NCBI RefSeq assembly: GCF_009184865.1 | Contig: NZ_CP045096.1 | Span: 3,410,001 to 3,474,000 of the forward strand | Reading direction: 5' to 3' | DNA: 64,000 nucleotides | From: Streptomyces phaeolivaceus | GTDB taxonomy: Bacteria > Actinomycetota > Actinomycetes > Streptomycetales > Streptomycetaceae | In this document: positions 1 through 6,992 of the stretch, piece by piece | Layout: each line of letters opens with the position of its first letter | How positions within the stretch are numbered: the stretch's first letter is position 1 | The notes under the pieces: model-generated | Told to the model about the DNA's origin: nothing | The model's database searches: none | What the model saw: only the letters and a program-made list of their open reading frames with translations | Position numbers and translations under genes: made by a program

Positions 1-120
1 GTTGTCAGTGACGCCTTCTACCGTGCCGAGGAGCTGAAGCGGCGGCGTCTGGAGCGGACGCGCAGACCCGGAGCCCACGGCAAGCGTTCAATTTCGCCGG
101 TCATCCCGCTTATGTCCTGA
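1..120 (+). CDS. C-terminal end of an unidentified protein (cut by window edge)
   Basis: Frame 1 is open from the first base to a TGA at 118-120 and gives 39 residues, so this is the tail of a gene that begins outside the window. The visible tail is basic (EELKRRRLERTRRPG) and has no recognisable domain. The stop is followed directly by an AT-rich palindrome and a new gene start, as expected for a real gene end. I cannot name a function. An accidental open frame is possible because only 40 codons are seen. Confidence 0.4.
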   Translation, partial: VVSDAFYRAEELKRRRLERTRRPGAHGKRSISPVIPLMS

Positions 121-126
121 TCACAC

Positions 127-145
127 TTGATAGTGAACCTATCAA
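127..145. promoter_or_regulatory. AT-rich 7-bp inverted repeat, possible operator
   Basis: TTGATAG (127-133) and CTATCAA (139-145) are perfect inverted arms separated by TGAAC. The element is strikingly AT-rich for this genome and lies about 75 bp upstream of the TTG start at 219. It resembles a repressor operator or part of a promoter. The regulator is unknown. Confidence 0.35.
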
Positions 146-218
146 AATCCAGCAACTGGCAGCGGGAGAGCCAAGTTGTCCCAGGTGCTCATCAAGAGAT
201 CACCAGAAGGGGACCATT

Positions 219-479
219 TTGGCCACGCAGTACTTCGCGCGCCTCCTCACGGTCCTGGCCACCGCCGGCGCACTCGTCCTCACCACTCCGACCGGAGCGC
301 ACGCCACCGCGATCGGCTCAACTCCCGTGCGCACCTTCGAATACAGCCTGGGTGGCGTAACCATGAAGGTCCCGACCGGGTGCATGTTCACACACATCAT
401 CCGGGGCGGCGGGAGGAAGATCACCTACCAGAACGCAGGTGTGGACTGCGCCTTCGTGGCCGCGCTGAGCAGCGGCTGA
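219..479 (+). CDS. small secreted protein with one cysteine pair
   Basis: This encodes an 86-residue protein starting at TTG, chosen because AGAAGGGG at 205-212 is a good ribosome binding site. Residues 1-29 form a signal peptide: Arg8, a hydrophobic core around residues 9-23, and an AHA cleavage site. The predicted mature protein is about 57 residues with two cysteines (Cys55 and Cys77) that could form a disulfide. No family was recognised. Its neighbours are another small membrane protein and a chaplin, so an extracellular role is likely. Confidence 0.65.
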   Translation: MATQYFARLLTVLATAGALVLTTPTGAHATAIGSTPVRTFEYSLGGVTMKVPTGCMFTHIIRGGGRKITYQNAGVDCAFVAALSSG

Positions 480-590
480 GGAACAACTCTCCCCAGACCC
501 TGCCTCGTTATGGGAAGGCGTGCGCCCACCTCCACGTCAATGGAGTCAGGCGCGTGAGCCAGTGCCACCACATCACGAAGTGAGTCACCC

Positions 591-836
591 ATGATCGAGC
601 AGCAGAACGGCGAGAACTCCGAGCGGGTTCCCGAATCCCGGCGCCGTCGGATCGAGATCGCCGCGTTCCTCGCGGGAGTGACTGTCACGCTCGCCTTCTT
701 CGCTTTCCTTCCGGGACTTCCCCATGTCATCGACTGGGGAGCCATCCTCCTGTCCCTGCTCATGGGTGGGCTCGCCCGGTGGGGGTGCCGGACCTGGCTG
801 ACAAGGGCAGCCCGGAAGCAGACCAGGAGCAGGTGA
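591..836 (+). CDS. small two-helix membrane protein
   Basis: This 81-residue protein has an acidic/basic N-terminus and two hydrophobic segments, at about residues 22-43 and 48-63. It ends in a strongly basic tail (RKQTRSR). The charge pattern suggests that both ends are cytoplasmic. The ATG is preceded by a weak AAGTGAG ribosome binding site. No family is recognised. A strong hairpin 50 bp after the stop probably terminates its transcript. Confidence 0.55.
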   Translation: MIEQQNGENSERVPESRRRRIEIAAFLAGVTVTLAFFAFLPGLPHVIDWGAILLSLLMGGLARWGCRTWLTRAARKQTRSR

Positions 837-885
837 AGTCCGAAGGACAGCGGTCGTCAGCCCCGGCCCGATCGCCCCGAACTCC

Positions 886-914
886 CGCGCCGACGCCGTC
901 ACGGCGTCGGCGCG
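886..914 (+). terminator. hairpin terminator after small membrane protein gene
   Basis: CGCGCCGACGCCGT (886-899) is perfectly complementary to ACGGCGTCGGCGCG (901-914). In RNA the loop would be GTCAC after the innermost pairs open. There is no T-run, which is usual for Streptomyces terminators. Confidence 0.6.
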
Positions 915-1085
915 CGTCACCGGCGGAGCATCTCGAACGGGTCGCCGTGCGTGAGTCGGCTCAAGGACTGCCCGAGGTGGTTCGGATCGTTCGTGGTCGG
1001 GTCGGAACCCGCGTCGTGATCTTGGTCGCCGAGATCGACCGGAAGCACACTCCCGTTCGGGAAGGGTGATCCCCCCGGCGAACGC

Positions 1086-1113
1086 CGTGACCCCCGGTGC
1101 GCGGGCGCGTTGA
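1086..1113 (+). promoter_or_regulatory. probable sigma-BldN promoter of chpG
   Basis: CGTGAC (1086-1091) and CGTTGA (1108-1113) are separated by exactly 16 bp. From memory, the sigma-BldN consensus at chaplin and rodlin promoters is CGTAAC-N16-CGTTGA, so this matches 11 of 12 positions. Transcription would start near 1120, about 50 nt before the ATG. BldN control would link this chaplin to aerial hypha formation. Confidence 0.6.
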
Positions 1114-1169
1114 AGGGGCGTGCGGCCACGAAGTGGGGGTCGTGCTCACCGATCAAGAAGGAGAACGTG

Positions 1170-1457
1170 ATGTCTCGCATCGCGAAGGCAGCCGTCGTCA
1201 CGCTCGGCACGTCCGCCGTTGTGCTCGGCGGCGCCGGCCTGGCCGCGGCGGACGCGGGCGCCGAGGGCAAGGCCGTCGGTTCCCCGGGCGTCCTGTCGGG
1301 CAACGTCGTCCAGGTCCCCGTCAACGTGCCGGTCAACGTGTGCGGGAACACGATCAACGTCGTCGGCCTGCTCAACCCGGCCTTCGGCAACGTCTGCGTC
1401 AACAAGAGCCACGACAGCCACAAGGGCAACCCCGGCCCGTCCGGCTACGGCCACTGA
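1170..1457 (+). CDS. chpG: short chaplin (ChpG-like)
   Basis: This 95-residue secreted protein has a signal peptide (residues 1-27, cut near AAADAG) and one chaplin domain. It shows the family signature SPGVLSGNVVQVPVNVPVNV, the cysteine pair Cys58/Cys76, and GLLNPAFGN. Chaplins assemble into the amyloid hydrophobic layer on aerial hyphae and spores. The ATG has AAGGAG just upstream. After the domain this copy carries an unusual 17-residue tail rich in His, Gly and Pro, so it is longer than the shortest chaplins. The name comes from its position beside the tyrosinase genes, as I recall for S. coelicolor chpG. The family call is very secure; the letter is inferred. Confidence 0.95.
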   Translation: MSRIAKAAVVTLGTSAVVLGGAGLAAADAGAEGKAVGSPGVLSGNVVQVPVNVPVNVCGNTINVVGLLNPAFGNVCVNKSHDSHKGNPGPSGYGH

Positions 1458-1547
1458 CGAGGCCGACACCCCGAGCGGCACGCGGTACCCGGCCCGTGGC
1501 TCACAGCAGCGACAGCGGCAGCAGGAGCAGCGGCACAGTTTGACGAG

Positions 1548-1577
1548 AAGCCCCCGGCGGTTCACCGTCGGGGGCTT
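1548..1577 (+). terminator. terminator of chpG, possibly shared with melC2
   Basis: AAGCCCCCGGCGG (1548-1560), loop TTCA, and CCGTCGGGGGCTT (1565-1577) form a 13-bp stem with one mismatch. It lies between the convergent chpG and melC2 genes and could serve both. Confidence 0.75.
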
Positions 1578-1635
1578 GTCTCGCTCTCGGGAACGGCTCT
1601 GGGGAACGGCTCTCGGGAACCGCTCCAGGGAACCG

Positions 1636-2502
1636 CTACGCGTACCGGTACACGTTCCCGATCTCCTCCAGCGCCCCCGGAGTCACATTCCAGGGCGGCA
1701 TCCGCTCGTCGCGCGCGACGACCCGCCCGCGCTGCGCGTCACCCCGTGCCGGCGGCTTGGCCGGCAGATAGCGCGCGCCCCGGTGCCGCCGCTGCCAGAG
1801 CGTCCACTGCAGGTCGACGAAGGCGTGGTGCAGCCAGAAGACGGGGTCGTTGACGGAGGCGCCGCCGACCATGTGCCCGCCGACCCACCGGTGCACCCGA
1901 TTGTGGTTGAGCCAGGAGCCGTTGCCGGTCCCCTGCCCCCACCCTTCGAGCCGGTTGCGGAAACCCCCGCGGGTGACGGAGTTCCAGGGGGCCTTGTCGT
2001 AGACCGGCTCGGCGAGCGCCGCGTCCAGGTCACGGGCGGTGGGCAGTTCGACGGGGTTGCGCGGGTAACCGAAGTCCCGGGTGAGGTACTCCGTGTCCGT
2101 GAGCCCCTCCGTGATGGTCCACCGTCCCGTCCCGTACGCGAAGGGGCCGGTCATCACCCGGTGGTCGGAGCGCCGTCCGTTGCCACCGAGCAGGTCCGTC
2201 GTCCAGGGCGCCGACGTCGTCGTACGGTCCCGGGTCCAGTCCCAGTACGGCACGGTCACCGAGTCGTCGATCCGGCGCAGCGCCTTCTCCAGCTCCAGCA
2301 CGAACCGGCGGTGCCAGGGCAGGAAAGAGGGGGCCATGTGGGCCGTACGCAGACCGCCGTCGCCGTCGGAGACGTAGTGGTCGATGTGCATCCGTACGAA
2401 CTCGTCGTACTCGCCGCGCTGTTTGAGCCCCAGGAGCGCGCCGACGAACCGCTTGCGTTCCGCGCGCGTGAGCGTGCTGACGTCCTTACGGGTGTAGGCC
2501 AT
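1636..2502 (-). CDS. melC2: tyrosinase (type-3 copper monooxygenase)
   Basis: This 288-residue tyrosinase oxidises monophenols and diphenols to quinones, leading to melanin. Its length is close to the roughly 270-280 residues of Streptomyces MelC2. Copper A ligands are His39, His55 and His64 (the last two in HMAPSFLPWHRR). Copper B ligands are His200, His204 and His226 (HNRVHRWVGGH and DPVFWLHHAFVD). It has no signal peptide and is expected to ride out with the Tat-exported caddie protein encoded just upstream, whose reading frame overlaps it by 17 bp. Its position next to a chaplin matches the tyrosinase I recall in the S. coelicolor chpG region. A coat-hardening or polyphenol role at the surface is an inference. 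Confidence 0.95.
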   Translation of the reverse strand: MAYTRKDVSTLTRAERKRFVGALLGLKQRGEYDEFVRMHIDHYVSDGDGGLRTAHMAPSFLPWHRRFVLELEKALRRIDDSVTVPYWDWTRDRTTTSAPWTTDLLGGNGRRSDHRVMTGPFAYGTGRWTITEGLTDTEYLTRDFGYPRNPVELPTARDLDAALAEPVYDKAPWNSVTRGGFRNRLEGWGQGTGNGSWLNHNRVHRWVGGHMVGGASVNDPVFWLHHAFVDLQWTLWQRRHRGARYLPAKPPARGDAQRGRVVARDERMPPWNVTPGALEEIGNVYRYA

Positions 2503-2944
2503 GGCCGAGCGCCCCCTCCGCCAGGTCCAGTACCCGCAGGCGCTGGGTGGTGCCCAGCTCGTCGACGGCGGCGCGGGTCGCCGCCAGGGCCGTGGGATAC
2601 GAGCGGTAGTGGTCGATCATGCTCAGATACGTGCCGTCCGCGCGGCGCATCAGATGCAGCGGGCGTCCGTCGACGGTGACGTCCCACTCGCCGGGGCCGG
2701 GCGTCCGGGCGCCCAGATAGGCGGTGTGGCCCTCGTCGGCCCTGGCCCCACGGATACGGCGGCCCCGGTACGTCTCGTCGAAGTCGGTCTCCTCGGACCG
2801 CGCCGACCGGCGGGGCCACGCGGCGGCGACGACCGGGGCCACGGCCAGGGCGACGGCCGACACACCCAGGGCGCGCAGCACGCCTCGGCGCGTTCTGCTC
2901 CGGCCGGCGTCGGGGTCCACCGTCACTCTGCTGACGAACAACAC
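2486..2944 (-). CDS. melC1: tyrosinase copper chaperone (caddie protein), Tat substrate
   Basis: This 152-residue partner of MelC2 delivers copper and carries the folded enzyme through the Tat pathway. The N-terminus has a twin-arginine motif (SRTRRGVLRALG) followed by a hydrophobic stretch to about residue 42. The body contains the family-typical region around GRRIRGARADEG and the segment HLMRRADGTYLSMIDHYRSYPT. Tyr and His residues in this family mimic substrate and bind copper. The GTG start at 2944 is chosen for the GAGGAG site directly upstream. The gene overlaps melC2, so the two are translationally coupled. Confidence 0.92.
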   Translation of the reverse strand: MLFVSRVTVDPDAGRSRTRRGVLRALGVSAVALAVAPVVAAAWPRRSARSEETDFDETYRGRRIRGARADEGHTAYLGARTPGPGEWDVTVDGRPLHLMRRADGTYLSMIDHYRSYPTALAATRAAVDELGTTQRLRVLDLAEGALGHGLHP

Positions 2945-3036
2945 TGTCTCCTCGTCGTGTTCAGTAGCGGTGACCCCCGGACGGCCGGACCCGGGCGCGC
3001 ACGGTCCCGGGCCTCGTCCGCCGTGTCGCCGCGGGC

Positions 3037-3543
3037 TCAGACGAGCCCGAGGTTCGCGGTCGGCGCCGTCCGCAGCAGCGGGGTGAGGACGGCCGCCTGG
3101 GGGTCCTGGAGGCTGGGCAGGCCCAGCGCGTCGGGGTTGGGCGCGGTGAGCGGGGTGTCCACGTTCAGCCCGGGGGTCAGGGTCCGCAGATCGGCGGCGG
3201 GGGCGTCGAGGCCGACCCGCTCGAAGCCCTCCCCGACGACGCGGGGCAGCGGGGTCTCGGCCTTCAGCCCCGGCAGCGCGGCACCGAGCGGCACCTGCGG
3301 CACGGCGCTCGCGGGCAGCAGCCGCCCCTCGACGTACGTCGGCCCCTGGGGGGCGCCGGGCATCAGCAGCGGCAACTCGCCCGCCAGCTTGGGCGCCTTC
3401 ACGTTCAGGGAGTGCTCCACACCTTCGAGCGGCAGGGGGACGGGGACCGTCTCGGCCGCGACGGCGGGGGCGGCGGAGGCGCCCACCGCGGCCACCACAC
3501 CGGTGACGACGGCGGCAAGGGTTCCTCGTGTGGTCGGCTTCAT
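3037..3543 (-). CDS. secreted protein of unknown function
   Basis: This 168-residue protein has a clear signal peptide (residues 1-30, MKPTTRGTLAA..., cut at AVAA). The mature part is rich in Pro, Leu, Ala and Val, has no cysteine, and shows a loosely repeated pattern of PLPLEG, ETPLPRV and DTPLTAPN. This suggests an extended or self-associating chain rather than an enzyme. GAAAGGGAC precedes the ATG. It lies among other small exported proteins between the tyrosinase operon and the VKOR gene. I recognise no family. Confidence 0.75.
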   Translation of the reverse strand: MKPTTRGTLAAVVTGVVAAVGASAAPAVAAETVPVPLPLEGVEHSLNVKAPKLAGELPLLMPGAPQGPTYVEGRLLPASAVPQVPLGAALPGLKAETPLPRVVGEGFERVGLDAPAADLRTLTPGLNVDTPLTAPNPDALGLPSLQDPQAAVLTPLLRTAPTANLGLV

Positions 3544-3669
3544 CTCGGTACGGTCCCTTTCAAGGAATGAGCGGATCCGGGCTCGGCGTCCGTACCGGGT
3601 GAACGATCCGGGGATCTCCCCGAGCGCAAGATTCGCCCGACTGCCGCAATAGTCCGAGAGACGTATTGG

Positions 3670-4308
3670 TCAGCTTGTCCAGAAGTCCCACCAGCGGGTC
3701 AGGATGAGCATTCCGATCACTCCGAGGTGCACCACCGGAGGCACCCAGGGGAATTCGTCGAGAAAGCTCCTCAGCCCGGCCGGCGCGGGCAGGAAACCGC
3801 TGCGGACGTTGAACGCGGTCAGGTACCAGAAGAGGACGATCGTGGCGATCCAGGCCAGACAGCACCACAGACAGAGTGAGTTGATCCGGTACAGCGACTC
3901 GAACTGCAGCCAGGTCACGAAGCCGACCCCGAACAGCGCGCCCGCCTCGAAGGTCAGCCAGTACCAGCGCGGGAAGCCCGCCCCGGCCAGCAGGCTCACG
4001 CCGACGCAGACGACGATGCCGTAGGCCACCAGACCTAGCATCGGGTTGGGGAACCCGAAGGCGGAGGCCTGGTCGCTCTTCATGATGTTGCCGCAGGAGA
4101 CCACCGGGTTGAGGCTGCACCCGGGGGTGAAGTTCGGGTCCTCCAGCAGCTTGAACTTGTCGAGCGTGATGACCCAGGAGGCGAGCAGCCCGGCCGCACC
4201 GGTGATCAGCAGCAGTACCGCGAAGGCCCGGCCGCCGCCGACCGCGCCCACCGACCGCCCCGCCGAGGCCACCCCTCCGTCCACCGACCGCCCTGCCGGG
4301 GCGGCCAT
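3670..4308 (-). CDS. VKOR-family membrane thiol oxidase
   Basis: This 212-residue integral membrane protein belongs to the vitamin K epoxide reductase family. In bacteria these enzymes regenerate disulfide-forming activity outside the membrane by passing electrons to quinone. The sequence shows the expected four or five helices, the loop cysteines Cys64 and Cys72 (GCSLNPVVSCG), and the quinone-site motif CLWC at 146-149 followed by Cys150. The ATG at 4308 overlaps the upstream stop in TGATG, so the gene is coupled to the preceding DUF gene. Many secreted neighbours carry exactly two cysteines (chaplins, rodlins and the 219 protein), so a role in oxidative folding of surface proteins is plausible but inferred. 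Confidence 0.9.
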   Translation of the reverse strand: MAAPAGRSVDGGVASAGRSVGAVGGGRAFAVLLLITGAAGLLASWVITLDKFKLLEDPNFTPGCSLNPVVSCGNIMKSDQASAFGFPNPMLGLVAYGIVVCVGVSLLAGAGFPRWYWLTFEAGALFGVGFVTWLQFESLYRINSLCLWCCLAWIATIVLFWYLTAFNVRSGFLPAPAGLRSFLDEFPWVPPVVHLGVIGMLILTRWWDFWTS

Positions 4309-4805
4309 CAGCTGCGCAGGCTGCGGGCCGGCAGGAGGACGTGCGCCGCGCTGATCAGCGTCTCGGTGTCGCCCGCGAAGGCGGCGAGGGCCTCGGGCTC
4401 GACGGGCGTGCCGGGCCGGGCCTCGGGCCAGGGGCGGGTCGCGAAGAGCAGGTAGGCGAAGCCGCGTTCGCCGACGGCGGCGAGCCACTCCGGCGGGGCC
4501 GGGCACTGGGCGTTGAGCTGCGGCATGGTGACGACGGCCTGGCCCGCCTCGACGAGCAGGGTGACCGGCAGGCTGGGATGGGCGGCGCCGTCGACGACCT
4601 TCTCGCCGATGGACAGACCGAGGCTCGTCAGCAGATCCGTCACGGCGGCCGTGGAGCCCTCGGGGCCGCTCTGGCCGTCGCCGAGGGTGTAGGCGAGCAG
4701 ATAAGGCATGTCCCCGTCGGGGGCTTCACCGCTCCACGCCATGACGACGAGGGTGCCGAGGTCGGCGGGGCGGAAAGGGCGAGTTTCAGCGGAAGTTGAA
4801 GTCAC
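4308..4805 (-). CDS. Streptomyces-specific conserved protein (DUF5949-like)
   Basis: This 165-residue cytoplasmic protein starts at GTG and has no signal peptide or membrane segment. It resembles a family restricted to Streptomyces and close relatives that I associate with DUF5949; that assignment is from memory and uncertain. It is the first gene of a two-gene unit whose second member is the VKOR gene (TGATG overlap). The ribosome binding site before the GTG is weak. No catalytic motif is apparent. Confidence 0.65.
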   Translation of the reverse strand: MTSTSAETRPFRPADLGTLVVMAWSGEAPDGDMPYLLAYTLGDGQSGPEGSTAAVTDLLTSLGLSIGEKVVDGAAHPSLPVTLLVEAGQAVVTMPQLNAQCPAPPEWLAAVGERGFAYLLFATRPWPEARPGTPVEPEALAAFAGDTETLISAAHVLLPARSLRS

Positions 4806-4952
4806 CGCGGAACCCTATCCACGCCCGCCAAACAACCTGGCCGCCTTTTCACCCGACCGGGCGACACACGACGGCCGACCACACGAACGAGGGACACGCC
4901 TCGAACAACGGTGAATTCACGCTCCCGAGGGACGGAGGAAAGGGCGGGAGAA

Positions 4953-4996
4953 CCCACGGGGCCGGTGCCGCGTCATCGCGGAACCGGCCCCGTGGG
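4953..4996 (-). terminator. long hairpin terminator for the 5013 gene
   Basis: CCCACGGGGCCGGT (4953-4966) pairs with ACCGGCCCCGTGGG (4983-4996), and the stem extends inward through CCGCG/CGCGG around a TCAT loop. On the minus strand it follows the stop at 5013 and is trailed by a T-rich stretch. Confidence 0.8.
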
Positions 4997-5012
4997 ACTG
5001 GGAAAGGGATCG

Positions 5013-5303
5013 TCAGCCCTGGAGGGGCAGACCGCCGAGGAGCTGGGTGGCGCCGCCGGGCGAGTTGAGCGCCTTGGTCGCGCCGCTCACCGTGTGGAGC
5101 ACGGAGTCCTTGTTCTCCGTGTCGAGCGCGTTCGACTGCTGCTGCAGCGGCGCGGGCTCGATGGGCCCCTTGAAGAGCGTGTTCACCGCGCCGTTGAGGC
5201 TGGTGGGCGTGACGTCCGTGGCGTCGTAGGCAAAAGCCGGCGCGGCGGCACCGGCGATGGCCATGGACCCTGCGACGACAGCGGCGGCCTTCAGCGACTT
5301 CAT
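5013..5303 (-). CDS. small secreted protein of unknown function
   Basis: This 96-residue protein begins at the ATG at 5303, which has a clear AGGAGAGGAA site upstream. Residues 1-25 are a signal peptide cut at AFA. The mature protein is about 70 residues, lacks cysteine, and contains SLNGAVNTLFKGPIEPAPLQ and a Gly/Ser/Thr-rich C-terminus. This type of small exported protein is common beside chaplin genes in Streptomyces. I do not recognise a named family. It stands alone between two terminator hairpins. Confidence 0.75.
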   Translation of the reverse strand: MKSLKAAAVVAGSMAIAGAAAPAFAYDATDVTPTSLNGAVNTLFKGPIEPAPLQQQSNALDTENKDSVLHTVSGATKALNSPGGATQLLGGLPLQG

Positions 5304-5471
5304 CGTGTTCCTCTCCTCGGATACTGGAAGCTCTGCGCCGTGTCCAACGAGCCCTCGCGCCGACGGAAACCCCGTACCGGACATGTCATATCTGACGCCG
5401 AACGACAGGTCATACGAAACAGCCGCCGGACCGCCCCGGACTGCGGGCGACCCGACGGCTCGCTTCGGTTC

Positions 5472-6275
5472 CTACGGCGCCTGCACGGCCGGCAGGTCGG
5501 CCGGGACGGGCAGGCCGCTGCCCAGGAGGATGGCCGCGACCAGCTTGAGCAGGCTGTTCACCACACCGGTGACAGCGGGCAGCACCTCGGCGAGTTCGCC
5601 GGAGGTGACCGCCTTGAGCAGCGCGTCGACCGCCGCCTGGAGCGCGGTCAGCGCGTCGGACACGAGGTCCGCCGGGACTCTGCCGACCCGTTCGACGGAC
5701 CCGCGGTCGTACGCCGGCAACGTCACGGCCTGCTGCGCATCGGCCGGGACGGACGGGGCCACCGGGAGGGATGGCGCCACCGGGACGGAGGGAGCCGCCG
5801 GGACCGAAGGGGCCGCCGGGAGCATGGGCGTGGTCGCGGCGGGCGGGGCGACGGGCGCGACCGGTACGGCGGGCGCGACCGGTACGGCGGGCGCGGCCGG
5901 AACCGCAGGCACCGCCGGCGCCGCGGGCGCGGCCGGTTCGACCGGTGCGGCCGGATCCGCCGCCTTCGCCTTGGCGATGGCGTCCCGTACGGCCTCGCCG
6001 AGTTCCTCGGCGCGGTCGGCGGAGAGCTGGCCGTTGTCCGCCTTGAGCACGGCGTCGAGCAGATCGGTCACCGGCCCGAGTACGCCGCCGAGGTCGCCGA
6101 GACCCTTGAGCTGGGTCGTCAGCGCGTCCGCGCCGGGGACGGGCGCCGCCGCCGACCGGGCGCGGTCACGCGCCGTCTCGACGTCGGCGGCCATGGCGGC
6201 CGGGGCGGAGACGCCGAGCAGGAGGGTGGCGCAGAGTGCGGGGACCGCGAGACGCCGTGCGGGCAGAGCACGCAT
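5472..6275 (-). CDS. secreted Ala/Pro/Val-repeat protein
   Basis: This 267-residue exported protein has a signal peptide (residues 1-29, cut at AMA). It has two helical flanks (about 35-105 and 185-260) around a low-complexity core at about 107-180 built from repeats of APAVP, APSVP and PVAP. The core probably forms an extended spacer across the cell wall. The C-terminal helix SLLKLVAAILLGSGLP is hydrophobic but lacks a sortase motif. The ATG is preceded by GGAAAGGAAC. It lies in the chaplin neighbourhood and could be a coat or wall component. Function is unknown. Confidence 0.7.
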   Translation of the reverse strand: MRALPARRLAVPALCATLLLGVSAPAAMAADVETARDRARSAAAPVPGADALTTQLKGLGDLGGVLGPVTDLLDAVLKADNGQLSADRAEELGEAVRDAIAKAKAADPAAPVEPAAPAAPAVPAVPAAPAVPVAPAVPVAPVAPPAATTPMLPAAPSVPAAPSVPVAPSLPVAPSVPADAQQAVTLPAYDRGSVERVGRVPADLVSDALTALQAAVDALLKAVTSGELAEVLPAVTGVVNSLLKLVAAILLGSGLPVPADLPAVQAP

Positions 6276-6367
6276 GGATGTTCCTTTCCATCGGTGCGAG
6301 GGATCGTTCCTTCACCGTGAAATCGGTGATCGCGGCCTGCAACCGAGGGACCCCATTCGGGGCAACA

Positions 6368-6407
6368 CGAACCGGCCGCCCTCCCCGTGGGGAGGACGGC
6401 CGGTTCG
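6368..6407 (-). terminator. hairpin terminator downstream of chpF
   Basis: CGAACCGGCCG-c-CCTCCCC (6368-6386) pairs with GGGGAGG-a-CGGCCGGTTCG (6389-6407), an 18-bp stem with one mismatch. It sits between chpF and the Ala/Pro protein gene. Confidence 0.75.
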
Positions 6408-6452
6408 TTGTTAACGCGCGAACGTCAGTGCGGGGACGTCAGTCCTCGAACG

Positions 6453-6692
6453 TCAGTCGTTGAAGCACTTGTTGCCGAACGAGGGGTTCAGCAGACCGAT
6501 GACGTTGATGGTGTTCCCGCACACGTTGACCGGCACGTGGACCGGAACCTGCACGACGTTGCCCGACAGCACGCCCGGGGAGTGAGCGGCGAAGCCCTTC
6601 GCCTCGCTGTCGGCGGTGGCGACGCCGGCGGTGCCCGCCACGGCCGCGGCAGCAACGGAGGTCAGGGCCAGGCCCTTCGCGATACGCGACAT
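6453..6692 (-). CDS. chpF: short chaplin (ChpF-like)
   Basis: This 79-residue protein comprises a signal peptide (about 1-28) and a single chaplin domain with SPGVLSGNVVQVPVHVPVNV, Cys58/Cys76 and GLLNPSFGN. It is a minimal short chaplin of the surface amyloid. The ATG at 6692 is chosen because AAGGAG lies 8-9 nt upstream and because the signal peptide starts there; the open frame continues far upstream only by chance. The name is inferred from its position between the tyrosinase and polysaccharide genes. It is divergent from the DUF3344 gene. Confidence 0.95.
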   Translation of the reverse strand: MSRIAKGLALTSVAAAAVAGTAGVATADSEAKGFAAHSPGVLSGNVVQVPVHVPVNVCGNTINVIGLLNPSFGNKCFND

Positions 6693-6992
6693 GGAGAGGT
6701 GCTCCTTGGAGTTGATGCAAAAAACACTCGGGCGGGGATGCCCGGCGCTGGATAAACGCGCGGCATGCACCGGGGGTTGTGCCTCCAAAGGAGTGATCTC
6801 CGAAAACGGCTGCTTCACCATTCCGACACAGTTGGCGCGTTCCGCAGATAAATACACATAGCGGGCTAGAGTTGCGCACCTCCCCAGGCCGCCGCGGCCA
6901 TTATCAGATCCGCAGGATTTCGGCCTTTCGACGGTCCGCGACATTCCCCCGTACAAGCACCCGAACGAGCTCCCGAAAGGGCACCGCCGGTC
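6693..6992. promoter_or_regulatory. 300-bp divergent promoter region, chpF and DUF3344 gene
   Basis: No gene is present. An AT-rich patch at about 6846-6861 is the most likely promoter area for the rightward gene. On the minus strand CACAAC (6781-6776) and CGTTTA (6758-6753) at 17-bp spacing weakly resemble a sigma-BldN promoter for chpF. I could not choose exact boxes for either direction. Confidence 0.4.

Larger units (their letters stand above)
837..1169. other. 333-bp gap between small membrane protein gene and chaplin
   Basis: This gap has no convincing gene. It contains the terminator hairpin at 886-914 and, at its right end, the probable sigma-BldN promoter of the chaplin (1086-1113) followed by a leader of about 50 nt. 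Nothing else is recognised. Confidence 0.6.
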
